Shown here in pieces: positions 11,321 to 22,763 of a DNA stretch of 64,000 bases. The notes below the pieces were generated by a model, which saw nothing but the letters and a program-made list of their open reading frames with translations, was not told the DNA's origin and searched no databases. Within the stretch, counting starts at the first letter, position 1. The number at the start of each line of letters is the position of its first letter. The stretch is taken from the NCBI RefSeq assembly GCF_003233845.1, contig NZ_QKRB01000038.1, positions 1 through 64,000 of the forward strand. Direction: 5' to 3'. The position numbers and the translations under genes are program-made. Source of the stretch: Paenibacillus sambharensis. Its GTDB lineage: Bacteria > Bacillota > Bacilli > Paenibacillales > Paenibacillaceae.

Positions 11321-12418
11321 CTAGCTAAGTATAATAATAACCGTGATGGTCAGGATAAAGGATGCAATGATAAGCCAGCTGACTGGTCTTGCAAAATTAA
11401 TGGTCCAGCCCACTCCAACACGCTTCTCCACAATGAGGGCTGGATCAGCCGGGTTGTAATAGAGCATGCCGCCCTTCCAGTGATGGTCTTGTCCATCTGC
11501 TCCTTCCTTGCCTCGTTTGCGCTGAATTCGAAACCCAGCTGCTCCTATTACAGCTACCGTGAGCAGCGGGAATAACACGGCCAGGCTTCCGGCAAGCTTC
11601 ATGTTGCCGCCGTACAGCGTCATAGCCTGGAGCAATGCAAAGTAGACAACTAGTAGAAAACCGAGCGAGATCATGAGAAGGGACATGCTGCGCCGATAGC
11701 GGATCTCCTGTTTCCTTGATTCTGCAGGAGCAGAAGGGTCCAGCTTTTGCCGTAATGAGCGAATTGTATAATTAAGGAAAATAAAGACCCCGATAACAGC
11801 GAGCTGTACATAATTAAGAAGGAGAACACGGTGTACTGTTTTCTCGGCCGAATGCAGGACTTCACCTTCTATGCTGTACCGCATGCCAATCTCATCCGGG
11901 ATACGGTCGTATAAAGCCAGGGCAGCCCCTGCACCCAGCAGCGTAACGAGCAGATGCGGAAGAAACCAATAGTTAGAGTATACGATCGAAGAGCTGCGGA
12001 ACTTAAGGTCGGCGGCTGCCTTTTTCGGCATGGGTGGTGTAGTGCTCCAGCCTTGCTGGCGCTTATAATCAGATACCTGACCGTGAAAGACAATGAAGAT
12101 GATGCTTGCAATCAGAATATAGCCAATGACGCTTGTGACAATTAACAGCTCACTTATTCCGTTATCAACAGGCAGCTCTTCAAGCAGGCCTGCCAGGGAT
12201 AGAGCAATAATAAGAATGGCCCATAGGATACCAGCGACGATGACTGACCATATGTAACGGAGCCTAAATCCGTGCATCGCTTGATGATCAGCGTGTTTAT
12301 CAGGAATGGATATCCCAAATATAATGTTCCTTGGCGAGAAGAAGGGCAGTGTAACGAAGACGATTATCATGATGGCATACAATAGGCTGAAGCTAATCCA
12401 GGATCCGGCTGCGGTCAT
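11321..12418 (-). CDS. DUF1648/DUF5808 integral membrane protein
   Basis: A polytopic membrane protein of about 365 residues with around seven hydrophobic segments. The central part (YDRIPDEIGMRYSIEGEV) matches the DUF1648 pattern, and the C-terminal segment WKGGMLYYNPADPALIVEKR..GVGWTINF matches DUF5808. Its ATG overlaps the TGA of the upstream GntR gene (ATGA) and is served by AAAGGGGG inside that gene, so the two are translationally coupled. In other Firmicutes such GntR/DUF1648 pairs are linked to cell-envelope stress and antibiotic export, which is only suggestive here. Confidence 0.82.
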   Translation of the reverse strand: MTAAGSWISFSLLYAIMIIVFVTLPFFSPRNIIFGISIPDKHADHQAMHGFRLRYIWSVIVAGILWAILIIALSLAGLLEELPVDNGISELLIVTSVIGYILIASIIFIVFHGQVSDYKRQQGWSTTPPMPKKAAADLKFRSSSIVYSNYWFLPHLLVTLLGAGAALALYDRIPDEIGMRYSIEGEVLHSAEKTVHRVLLLNYVQLAVIGVFIFLNYTIRSLRQKLDPSAPAESRKQEIRYRRSMSLLMISLGFLLVVYFALLQAMTLYGGNMKLAGSLAVLFPLLTVAVIGAAGFRIQRKRGKEGADGQDHHWKGGMLYYNPADPALIVEKRVGVGWTINFARPVSWLIIASFILTITVIIILS

Positions 12419-12816
12419 GGTGTGGTTCCCCCTTTGTTGTGGTGGATACTTGAGTATGCAGCCCGGCACGCAGCTATAAAAGCGTCCTCATTCATTCCGC
12501 GGCAGATCGCCTCGGCAGCCAAGGGCCGGACCTCAGCCATAAGCTTGTGCTTGAAGGGAGTGTCAGCTTGCGGCATGCTGTGGGGCTGTATCAAAGCCCC
12601 CTTCTGCCTGTGAATCTGCAGGAAGCCCTCTTGTTTAAGATGCGTGTATGCCTTGTTGACAGTGTGAAGGTTAATGCCGAGATCCGCGGCTAGACTGCGA
12701 ACGGAAGGCAGCTGTTCTCCAGGGTTCAACAGCCCAGTGGCAATTCCTTCAATAATCTGATTGACCAGCTGCCTATAGATGGGGATATCCGATTCCAGAT
12801 CAAGCTGTATAATCAA
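12415..12816 (-). CDS. GntR-family regulator, YtrA subfamily
   Basis: A 133-residue regulator: an N-terminal winged helix (IPIYRQLVNQIIEGIATGLLNPGEQLPSVRSLAADLGIN) and only a short helical C-terminal dimerisation tail, which is the YtrA subtype. The start is TTG with AAAGGTGGTG upstream. It overlaps the following membrane-protein gene by four bases. YtrA-type regulators usually repress their own operon. The 40 bases upstream are strikingly AT-rich with repeated TATAT/ATGTA elements (12838-12868) that could hold the operator. Confidence 0.9.
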   Translation of the reverse strand: MIIQLDLESDIPIYRQLVNQIIEGIATGLLNPGEQLPSVRSLAADLGINLHTVNKAYTHLKQEGFLQIHRQKGALIQPHSMPQADTPFKHKLMAEVRPLAAEAICRGMNEDAFIAACRAAYSSIHHNKGGTTP

Positions 12817-12837
12817 GTGCTCACCACCTTTAACTAT

Positions 12838-12868
12838 AATATGTATATGTTATATATGTAGCATAACA
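12838..12868 (-). promoter_or_regulatory. AT-rich candidate operator/promoter of the GntR operon
   Basis: The segment before the GntR start is made of near-palindromic ATATGTATATG / TATATATGTAG elements, with a TATTATA -10-like box on the minus strand. YtrA-type regulators bind AT-rich palindromes at such positions. The exact dyad is not perfect, so this is a candidate only. Confidence 0.35.
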
Positions 12869-12907
12869 GTAGGGTGAACGTATGTAAAGTTTCCAAAAAG
12901 GTCAATA

Positions 12908-12934
12908 ATAAAAAAAGCGGCCCCTAAGGGCCGC
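12908..12934 (-). terminator. terminator of the SLH-protein gene
   Basis: On the minus strand GCGGCCC and GGGGCCGC form a GC-rich stem with a TTA loop, followed by TTTTTTTATT. It lies about 13 bases after the stop codon of the SLH-domain protein. Confidence 0.92.
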
Positions 12935-12946
12935 CTGGTCTAGCTA

Positions 12947-14650
12947 TTAGTTGATGAAGTCTGCGTTGTCAAGGAAACGGATAACCATGGTAGCTGCTTC
13001 AGCACGGGAAGCTTGAGCCTTACCATTGATCTTCGTAGAAGTTTGACCTAATACGATACCGGACTTAACAGCGGCAGCTACTTCTTCTTTAGCCCAGCCC
13101 AGAGTAGCAGCATCTGTGTAACCAGCCAGAGCAGCGTTTACTTCTGCTGTGGACAGGTTAGCACCTTTGCCTGCATATTCCAGAGCGCGAACTACAATCG
13201 CAGCAACTTCCTGGCGAGTGATGTTAGCGTTAGGCTTGAATGTGCCATTCGTGTAACCATTGATCAGACCAGCTTCCGCAGCTGCAGCTACAGTACCAGC
13301 GTACCAGCTGTTGCTGGAGACGTCGGAGAAGCTGTAAGTGGAGCTTGTTACAGAAGTGTCAAGACCAAGGGAGCGTGCAACCATTGCTGCGAACTCAGCA
13401 CGAGTAACATTACGCTTAGGCTGGAACAGATTCTTGCCAGTACCTTCAACAACCAGCTTGCTTGCAAGCTTCTCTACGTCTGCTTTAGCCCAGTGGTTCG
13501 TCAGATCCGTGAAGGATTTAGGACCTACTTGGATAACAGTGTAGATGGAATTGCTCTTACGCTTCAGCGTTGCAGTTGTTTTACCGTCAGCTGTTGCGAA
13601 AGTAGCAGGTACGAAGCTTACGCCTGCACCTTCTTTGTAAACAACACCAGTAACAGTGTTCAGGTTCGTTACTGTTTCGTTAAGTGGAAGACCACGTTCA
13701 ACGAAAACTGGGAAGTTGTTGATTGCTACTTCCTTCGTGCCGCTCACAGCTTTCACAGTGAAGTCAACGATAGGAGCAACAACTTTACCGCCAGCAGCGT
13801 AAACTGCAGTCGTTACACCAGCAGCAGCTGCGCCTTCCAGCTCAGCGATGCTAACTACGATCTCAAGATCAGCAACGTTAACGCCCAGTTGTTGAGCGAG
13901 CTTTGCGATTTCAAGAGCAGCGATTGGCAGCTTGTAGGAAACGCCGCTTTCCGTAACGATCGTAATCGACTCGCCTTCAGACAGAGCAGAAGCCGGGATG
14001 ATTACTTCTTTACCGGAAATCTTGATTGTTACGTTCTTGTTCGCTTTCAGAGCGTCAGCAAGAGCTTGAGCATTTACGCGACCGTTAAGATCAGGAGTCA
14101 GTTCGCCGTTGTTAGCGACTGGTCCTACGAACGGAGGAATGTAACCACCGCCACCAGATACTGGGCCAGAGTAGGCGCTGATCGGACCAGACGCATTGTA
14201 AGTAGCATACGTCACACCACCTACGGTGGAGTAAGTAGCATAACTAACCGACAGCGGGAAAGTGTACGTGGAACCCGTGACCGTAGTAGCATTGAAATTG
14301 ACTTCGTAATAGTAATACGAGTCACCATCAACCGGCTTATACGTTGAGTATGTAGCGTAGGTTGTAGTGATCGGGCTACTCCAGTCATTGGAGTTATACA
14401 CTTGTAAAGCGATACCACGATTAGTAAGAATACCTTTTTCCTTCAGGAGATCGTAGGTTGCTTCGTCAATGTATACACGTCCAGTAACAGTGTTATCCGA
14501 ATTGTGCTGAAGATTGCTGAAGCCATTAGCATAAGCAAGAGCAGGAAGCAAAAGCGAGAACGTAAGCAGGAATGCAAGCAGACCAGCTGTTTTTTGTTTG
14601 AACATTGGTTTCAATTGTTTCACCTCATAAGTTTTATTAAGCTTATTCAA
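12947..14650 (-). CDS. S-layer homology (SLH) domain surface protein
   Basis: A secreted protein of about 567 residues. The signal peptide TAGLLAFLLTFSLLLPALAYA is followed by a Tyr/Thr/Ser-rich N-terminal segment with repeated ATYSTY / ATYSTV / VTYATY motifs, then a central beta-rich region (about residues 180-370). Three C-terminal SLH domains follow, at about 380-430, 440-490 and 505-560. The first two carry FTDLTNHWA and FSDVSSNSW; the third is the most divergent, with FTD replaced by YTD. SLH domains bind pyruvylated secondary cell-wall polymer. A perfect AAAGGAGGTG eight bases before the TTG at 14650 selects this start; a second in-frame TTG at 14614 also has GAGGTG. Its position next to an O-antigen-ligase-like gene makes it a candidate glycosylation target. 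Confidence 0.93.
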   Translation of the reverse strand: MNKLNKTYEVKQLKPMFKQKTAGLLAFLLTFSLLLPALAYANGFSNLQHNSDNTVTGRVYIDEATYDLLKEKGILTNRGIALQVYNSNDWSSPITTTYATYSTYKPVDGDSYYYYEVNFNATTVTGSTYTFPLSVSYATYSTVGGVTYATYNASGPISAYSGPVSGGGGYIPPFVGPVANNGELTPDLNGRVNAQALADALKANKNVTIKISGKEVIIPASALSEGESITIVTESGVSYKLPIAALEIAKLAQQLGVNVADLEIVVSIAELEGAAAAGVTTAVYAAGGKVVAPIVDFTVKAVSGTKEVAINNFPVFVERGLPLNETVTNLNTVTGVVYKEGAGVSFVPATFATADGKTTATLKRKSNSIYTVIQVGPKSFTDLTNHWAKADVEKLASKLVVEGTGKNLFQPKRNVTRAEFAAMVARSLGLDTSVTSSTYSFSDVSSNSWYAGTVAAAAEAGLINGYTNGTFKPNANITRQEVAAIVVRALEYAGKGANLSTAEVNAALAGYTDAATLGWAKEEVAAAVKSGIVLGQTSTKINGKAQASRAEAATMVIRFLDNADFIN

Positions 14651-14711
14651 CTTGTTTTCACCTCCTTTCAAGTAAACATGACTTTAGTCGGAAATTATCA
14701 GCGTACGCTCC

Positions 14712-14739
14712 ATTATATTACACGCACAAATAATTTAAA
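14712..14739 (-). promoter_or_regulatory. candidate promoter of the SLH-protein gene
   Basis: On the minus strand TTTAAA (14739-14734) and TATAAT (14717-14712) are 16 bases apart, about 60 bases before the start. The -10 hexamer is perfect and the -35 is weak. Confidence 0.45.
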
Positions 14740-14784
14740 AGGTAGATTAGAGGTTAATAGCATGGTAAATCTTCGCTGAAATCC

Positions 14785-17244
14785 TTAGGGTTGAAGTTCT
14801 CGAATCAGTTGCTCCTCATTAGGATCTACGACGATTAGACGCTGGTATTGTTCTTCGTCCCACCGGCCCAATGCTTGCAGTGTGGCAATATAAAACCGAA
14901 GGTTTATTCTCCAATGATCGACTGCCGGATTGATATTAGGATCCTCAGGCCGCTCTGAATCCCGGTGAATTTCGAACATCGACAGCGCCTTCTCGTATTC
15001 GCCACGGTGATAATAGATCTGGCCGATTGCCTGAGCCATTCCGATTGTCGTGCTAAAGCTGCGGCCTTGCAGCTGCCCCTCAGGGAGGTTCTCCAGCTCC
15101 TTTTGCCGCTCCAGAACTTCATTGTAGATTTCTAACGCACGATTCCATTTCGCTTCCGAAGCTGCTGGGGCGGTCTGCCGCTCCAGCTTCCCGATTTCGA
15201 CATATTCTATAATCGCAAGCTCATAACTCTTGATATCCCATTGGAACTTCGCGAGATTGTCCTCTAGATAGGACGGCACCCGGGCGAGTTCGCCGCGGTC
15301 CTTCATGTTTCTATATTCTGCTAATATTATTAGACGGTTGTAAGGGTCATAAAGTTGCGCTCGCTCGAGCGACTTTTTTGCATCTTCCAGAAACTTGGGG
15401 TCTCCAGTGCTGTGATACACCTGAGACATGAGCTCTGCACGGGTCAAGTTAAAGGCCGGGTTCTTCGGTGAGAGCTCGTTGATATTGTCCAGATAAGGGC
15501 TTATCTCCTCAAATGTAGCCTGTTTTTCCCTTAATAAATAGGCCATATGCTCAAAATTTCGATTCGCTTCATATTCCCGCTGAGCAGAGAAGATGGCCGC
15601 AATAGCTCCTATGCATAATAAAGCCGGATAAACGTACCGGCTGGCCTCCTGCTTCTTGTGCAGCCAGCTGGCTTTGAAGCTGTGCTCATAAGGAGCCACC
15701 ATGGCACCCAGTGACAAAAATACGATCGCAGCGATATACATGTAGTTCATATCAAAGTCAATAACGCTGTGAGTAAGCAGTGATGCAGCAATAACATAAA
15801 AATACAGCTGACGTTCCTTATTCTCCGGCTGTCTCTGCAGCCTGATAAACCAGTATAGCGTAATGGAGAAGATCGCGAGAAGAACGATTAGTCCGAACCA
15901 GCCTATTTCAACCAAGGTTTGAAACAGGTAGCTGTGCGCCTGTTCACTGCTGTAAGGATTGTTCTGGTACATCTGATAGAGAGCTTTCCAGGCACCGCCC
16001 CCCGCGCCAATGACCGGGTAATCCTGTGAAATCTCTAGGGCATCGGAGTAAAAGGTTTGCCGCTCCAGCACACTGTGCTGCTGAAAGTTTATGCTTGCCA
16101 GCCGCTCAGAGATGCTGTCCGGTAGTATGCCCTTAAATCCGTTAGTCGCCAGAAGCAGCACAAAGCCCAGGATCCCTGCACCAAGAATGGCTGCCGGTAC
16201 AAAGATGGCTGAGCCTTTACGGCCCTGCAAACGCTGCGTTTTGCCGGTTATCCAGGAACTCAGCTTGCTCTGCAAGAGAACACTCAGGACAGCAGTAACA
16301 ACAGATGCGCCGATTAACAGGAGCCAGCTTTCAAGCGGCAGTCCGTTCCATGCGGATATAACAGTAGCCGGCTTGCTTGCATTGGGCTGAACCATCTGAG
16401 CGATCTGTTCAGTATTCTGAGTGATTTTACCCAGAATAGCGATAGATAAAACACCTGAAATTGCCAGATGCCCCAGCAACAAAAGCTGCCTGGCCATCGT
16501 CAAAAATGGAAGGATCAGCAGTACTGCGATCGGCAGCATAACAATGCCGCCGCGCGAGTAGGTCAATATAAAAGAAATAATAATGGGTACAAGCATAAGA
16601 GCGTGGAGCCCCTGCCAGTGCCATGTTCTCGAGCGAATCACAAAGTAGGCACAGCCAAGCAGCGCAGCGATCAGGAAGCCCACATAACTGTTCGAGTACT
16701 GAAACACCGATGCAAGGCGGTAGCCGTTATGTGCAAGCCAGAGGGCCTCTGGAAAGTAAACCTGACCAAACAGGTTCAGGATGCCAAAGATAACGATCAT
16801 ATAGGCAGCGGTTTGAATGGTAGCCTCAAGAATTGAACTGCTGAGCTTGTCTTTGGCCAGGTAAAGCCCCACAATATAGAACGTAGCGAGCATGAATGTC
16901 AGGAGCACCATCAGGCCGGCATTATATTTTGACACAGCTTGCTGGGCGGATATCCAATAGCATAAGGGCATTGCCATGATCATGACAGCAAGCCAGGATC
17001 GCAGACTCGTCGGGCGCCAATGCCAGAACAGCAGAATACCCATCATCAGCAGCAGGACATAGGCGAAGATGGATGCCTCATAAAGACTGGCCTCAAAGCT
17101 TAAGTCGAAACCGTTGAACAATCCTACATGAAAGGGAAAAATAAACAGGAACACTATGACGCCAAAAAGCGCCGCCCATTGCAGCAGAGAAAAGTCATTT
17201 GAGGTCGAACTTTTAGGTTTTGCACCGTTATTAGAACGTGCCAT
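14785..17244 (-). CDS. O-antigen ligase (Wzy_C) family membrane protein with C-terminal TPR region
   Basis: An 819-residue protein. Residues about 20-560 hold some 12 membrane segments, with the Wzy_C ligase/polymerase signatures TYSRGG and GAGGGAWKALYQMYQ..SYLFQTLVEIGWFGL in the large outer loop. Residues about 570-819 are soluble and helical with TPR-like repeats (NPAFNLTRAELMSQVY, AQLYDPYNRLIILAEY). Ligases of this fold move a finished lipid-linked glycan to lipid A-core or, in S-layer glycosylation loci (WsfB, WsaB), to protein. Lying between an SLH protein and a glycan-assembly cluster, it is the likely oligosaccharyl:protein transferase. That role is inferred from the family and context. 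AAGGAGC precedes the ATG. Confidence 0.88.
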   Translation of the reverse strand: MARSNNGAKPKSSTSNDFSLLQWAALFGVIVFLFIFPFHVGLFNGFDLSFEASLYEASIFAYVLLLMMGILLFWHWRPTSLRSWLAVMIMAMPLCYWISAQQAVSKYNAGLMVLLTFMLATFYIVGLYLAKDKLSSSILEATIQTAAYMIVIFGILNLFGQVYFPEALWLAHNGYRLASVFQYSNSYVGFLIAALLGCAYFVIRSRTWHWQGLHALMLVPIIISFILTYSRGGIVMLPIAVLLILPFLTMARQLLLLGHLAISGVLSIAILGKITQNTEQIAQMVQPNASKPATVISAWNGLPLESWLLLIGASVVTAVLSVLLQSKLSSWITGKTQRLQGRKGSAIFVPAAILGAGILGFVLLLATNGFKGILPDSISERLASINFQQHSVLERQTFYSDALEISQDYPVIGAGGGAWKALYQMYQNNPYSSEQAHSYLFQTLVEIGWFGLIVLLAIFSITLYWFIRLQRQPENKERQLYFYVIAASLLTHSVIDFDMNYMYIAAIVFLSLGAMVAPYEHSFKASWLHKKQEASRYVYPALLCIGAIAAIFSAQREYEANRNFEHMAYLLREKQATFEEISPYLDNINELSPKNPAFNLTRAELMSQVYHSTGDPKFLEDAKKSLERAQLYDPYNRLIILAEYRNMKDRGELARVPSYLEDNLAKFQWDIKSYELAIIEYVEIGKLERQTAPAASEAKWNRALEIYNEVLERQKELENLPEGQLQGRSFSTTIGMAQAIGQIYYHRGEYEKALSMFEIHRDSERPEDPNINPAVDHWRINLRFYIATLQALGRWDEEQYQRLIVVDPNEEQLIRELQP

Positions 17245-17605
17245 TACAGAATGCTCCTTTTTTTGGGGAATGCTTCATATCATCAAACAAGTTATAATTC
17301 TACCAGATGAAGAACTCTTGGTACAGCGCAGCATTTGAATTTACTTTTTTTAATATAATTGGAGTTTATAAGAGGTGTTACGACAGGTTATGCCTTTAAG
17401 GAATTCTTGATGTGCATTGTTCCCAGTTGTTTGGTAAGATGGAGGATGTTAGTTGAGATGAAACTATACATACTCCCGGTATTAGAAACATCTTGGAATT
17501 GAATAATGTTTTATTGTCTAGATGGTGGCAATGATTTGCTAGAGGTCGACGAGCGTGATAGTTTCTCGTATACTGAATTCGTTATGTAAGACGACCTAAT
17601 AAGAA
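17245..17605. other. 361-base divergent intergenic region
   Basis: This gap lies between the ligase gene (minus) and the glycosyltransferase cluster (plus), so it should carry both promoters. The sequence is AT-rich, with TATAAT-like boxes near 17353 and others, but I found no pair with good -35 spacing. No ORF with a ribosome binding site or tRNA is visible. It marks the switch to the low-GC part of the locus. Confidence 0.5.
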
Positions 17606-18909
17606 TTGCGGTTGGTGGTGGTAGCGATAAAGTCTTTAGTTTTTCGTCTGTTATTTAAGTTTGGAAAATACGCCAAGCCAATAGTGACTAAGGTACTTCC
17701 GTTTGAGGCAAGGCAAAAGCTGAAAAAAAGAATACTGAAATCTGCATTTCCTATAAAAGGACAAGATGATAAGAAAGAACTGTTATCTTCAGCCAAAGGT
17801 ATAAATCTAATCGGTTATGCACGAGCAGAAATGGGAATTGGGGAGTCCTGTCGCATAGCAGCAAAAAGTGCAAATGCTGCAAGTGTGCCGTTTGGAATCA
17901 TAAATTTTACAGGGACAAACAGTGCTAGGAAGATGGATACCACGTGGTCTCACAAAGAGATAAATTCAGCGGTGTATGATATTAACGTCTTCCATATTAA
18001 TGCGGAGCAAATGACGGAGATTTATGCGAATTACGGTAATTCTTTGTTCCTTAACAGGTATAATATCGGTTACTGGCATTGGGAGTTGCCCGATTTCCCT
18101 GATGAATGGTTAGATAGCTTTAGTCTTGTGGATGAGATTTGGGTACCGTCAACCTTTGTTGCTGACTCAATAGCTCTTAAAAGTCCGGTGCCAGTGGTGA
18201 AAATACCACACTCTATTGAAGTTCAGATTGAGCAGTCGAGGAATAGAGAACATTATGGACTTCCTATGGACTCTTTTTTGTTTCTGACCATGTATGATAT
18301 TAAAAGCTATCAAGAACGGAAAAATCCTAAGGCTTCAATTAAGGCTTTTAAAAAGGCTTTCAAACCAGACAATAAGGAAGTTGGCCTTGTGATTAAGGTG
18401 AATAGCTATAACAGTGATTTAACGGAACTTAACGTGTTGTATGAGTTAATTGGAGAATACCAAAACATTTACATGGTCAAGGACACTTTATCAAGAAACG
18501 ATGTTAATGCCTTAATCTCCAATATTGACTGTTATGTCTCTCTCCATAGAAGCGAGGGCTTTGGATTAGGATTAGCAGAGGCTATGTATTTGGGCAAACC
18601 GGTTATTGGAACCAACTGGTCCTCTAATACCGATTTCATGAATAATGATAATTCTTGTCCAGTACGGTTTGACCTTGTACAGGTTGGCCAAGACCATGGA
18701 CCATATAAAGCTTATCAATATTGGGCTGACCCTGATCTTGATCATGCAAGCGAGTATATGGAAAAGCTTGTTTATGACGTGGAGTACTACAATCGTATAG
18801 CAAGCAAGGGAGAAGAGGATATAAAAGAGCATTTCTCACCGAAGAGTGTGGGAGCTTTGATTCAAAAAAGACTTGATTACATCTATATGTGGAAATTCGG
18901 AGGAACAAA

Positions 18910-18913
<4 letters not shown>
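17606..18913 (+). CDS. glycosyltransferase, GT-B fold (GT4-like)
   Basis: A cytosolic or membrane-associated glycosyltransferase of 435 residues using a nucleotide-sugar donor. The N-terminal half starts with GINLIGYARAEMGIGESCR, a motif of the mannosyl/rhamnosyltransferase-like group that begins with G-x-G-E-x-x-R. The C-terminal Rossmann half ends with HRSEGFGLGLAEAMYLGKPV, the E-x7-E donor-binding motif. Its neighbours manC, gmd and rmd suggest a GDP-linked donor (mannose or D-rhamnose), but donor and linkage cannot be read from sequence. The start is TTG at 17606 without a clear ribosome binding site; GTG codons at 17615 and 17618 are alternatives. The stop overlaps manC (ATGA). Confidence 0.85.
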
Positions 18914-21001
<2,088 letters not shown>

Positions 21002-21020
21002 TTGAGATGGGTGATGCAAA

Positions 21021-21959
21021 TTGAAAAGGGCCTTAATTACTGGTGTCACTGGATTTGCAGGTCGATATCTCGCAAAGAATTTACTGGATCATGGATATGA
21101 AGTTTGGGGTGGAGCCAGAAATGGCTCCATTAACTCCGTTAATGGAGTAAAACTCATAGAATTAAATTATACTTCCTATCAAGAAATTCAAAATAAAATG
21201 AACGATCTTGAACCCGATGTAGTTTTCCACTTATCGGGCCAAAGCTCAGTTAGAAGGTCTTGGGATATAGTTGAGGAAACTTTTGATGCGAACCTGATGG
21301 CCTCAATTAATCTTTTAGATGGCATTAGACATTCTAACATTAAAGAGCATGTTACCTTACTTACAATTGGGTCTTCTGAAGAGTATGGTCCAAGTGCAAA
21401 GTCTCCAATTACAGAGGATAGCGTGGCAGCACCCGCAAATCCATACGGTCTTTCCAAATACGCACTTGGCAATCTCTCTATGATGTACAATAAAGTGTAC
21501 AATATGAAGACGATACACGTCCGTTCCTTTAACCATATCGGACCCGGCCAATCGGAAGGATTTGTGACGAGTGACTTTGCTAAGCAGGTTACCGATATTG
21601 CTAAAGGACTATTGGAGCCCATAATGTATGTTGGAGATTTAAGCAGCAGACGAGATTTTACAGACGTGCGAGATATAGTAGAAGCCTATCGTCTTCTCTA
21701 TGAGCGAGGAGAGGCAGGTCAGATTTATAACGTATGCTCAAGCAATAATGTGGCAGTCAAAGACATATTAGATACACTTGTATCTTTTGCAGAAGTGCAA
21801 ATTGATATGAAGACAGACCCAGCAAAACTTAGACCTAATAATGTGCTGGAGTATTATGGTTCAAACGGGAAAATTACAGAGGTGACTGGCTGGAAGCCTC
21901 AAATTCCTTTAGAACAAAGTCTTCATGATATCTACAAGGATTGGTTGAAGGGAAGTTAG
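21021..21959 (+). CDS. rmd: GDP-4-keto-6-deoxy-D-mannose reductase (GDP-D-rhamnose forming)
   Basis: A 312-residue short-chain dehydrogenase that would reduce the Gmd product at C4 to give GDP-D-rhamnose. It has GVTGFAGRYLAKNLL, GSSEEYG, the catalytic YGLSK and the segment RSFNHIGPGQ..FVTSDFAKQ that I associate with Rmd rather than with the epimerase/reductase Fcl (GDP-L-fucose). The start is TTG at 21021 with GGGTGATG upstream, 20 bases after gmd. GDP-6-deoxy-D-talose as the product cannot be excluded without biochemistry. Confidence 0.82.
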   Translation: MKRALITGVTGFAGRYLAKNLLDHGYEVWGGARNGSINSVNGVKLIELNYTSYQEIQNKMNDLEPDVVFHLSGQSSVRRSWDIVEETFDANLMASINLLDGIRHSNIKEHVTLLTIGSSEEYGPSAKSPITEDSVAAPANPYGLSKYALGNLSMMYNKVYNMKTIHVRSFNHIGPGQSEGFVTSDFAKQVTDIAKGLLEPIMYVGDLSSRRDFTDVRDIVEAYRLLYERGEAGQIYNVCSSNNVAVKDILDTLVSFAEVQIDMKTDPAKLRPNNVLEYYGSNGKITEVTGWKPQIPLEQSLHDIYKDWLKGS

Positions 21960-21986
21960 ATCACTTAATATTAGGTGGCTCAGTAA

Positions 21987-22763
21987 ATGGTAAATACATT
22001 TAAAGAAGTAAAAGCTTATCGGCAGATGTTAATTAGTACAATTAGAAAAGAACTAAGGTCCCGTTACAAGGGATCTTTTCTTGGATTTCTCTGGACATTT
22101 GTTAACCCTGTTTTACAACTTACAATTTACTCAATTGTGTTTCCGCTGCTTTTGAGAAATAACCAGGAAAATTATCCGATGTTTCTATTTGTCGCATTGT
22201 TACCGTGGATTTACTTTACTACCTCGGTTCAAATTTCGACAACTAGTATAGTAGGCAATGCTAATCTTGTGAAGAAAATTTACTTCCCAAGAATTATACT
22301 TCCCTTATCTGTAATCGGCACTAACTTAATGAACTATATATTTGGCTTAATAATCGTGTTTCCCGCACTTTTAATCACAGGGGTTTCACTAACGTGGCAT
22401 GTTTTATGGCTGCCTCTTGTGCTTTTGGTTGAAACTATATTTATTCTGAGTATTTCTCTTATTTTTTCTGCCTTGTATGTGCGCTTTCGTGATCTTGAGC
22501 ATATCGTAAGTATTCTTGTGATGGTGTGGTTCTATTTAACACCAATTGTGTTCCCTATTGATATTTTTCCTGCAAAAGTTGAAGAGGCTATGCATTATAA
22601 TCCGATGGTACCAATTATAAATTCATTCCGCGACGTTCTGTTATATGGGAGGGCACCGGAGTGGTCATCCTTACTTTACTCAGCTGCTGTGGGAATCGTT
22701 TTAATCATTGTTGGGCTTATCACATTTAAGCGATGCGAAAAGTCCTTCGCGGAGGAGTTGTAA
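21987..22763 (+). CDS. wzm: ABC-2 type polysaccharide exporter permease (Wzm/TagG family)
   Basis: A 258-residue inner-membrane protein with six predicted membrane segments. The N-terminal amphipathic part (RKELRSRYKGSFLGFLWTFVNPVLQL) is the ABC2_membrane signature of Wzm, TagG and KpsM. It forms the channel that moves undecaprenyl-diphosphate-linked glycan to the outer face. Its TAA overlaps the ATG of the ATPase gene by one base (TAATG), so the two subunits are coupled. This implies ABC-dependent, not Wzx/Wzy-dependent, assembly. Confidence 0.93.
   Translation: MVNTFKEVKAYRQMLISTIRKELRSRYKGSFLGFLWTFVNPVLQLTIYSIVFPLLLRNNQENYPMFLFVALLPWIYFTTSVQISTTSIVGNANLVKKIYFPRIILPLSVIGTNLMNYIFGLIIVFPALLITGVSLTWHVLWLPLVLLVETIFILSISLIFSALYVRFRDLEHIVSILVMVWFYLTPIVFPIDIFPAKVEEAMHYNPMVPIINSFRDVLLYGRAPEWSSLLYSAAVGIVLIIVGLITFKRCEKSFAEEL

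Noticed and set aside
13493..14347. 284-codon open frame antisense to the SLH-protein gene
   Set aside because: It is a mirror of the coding bias of the SLH gene, is Ser/Arg-rich without domain similarity and has no ribosome binding site.
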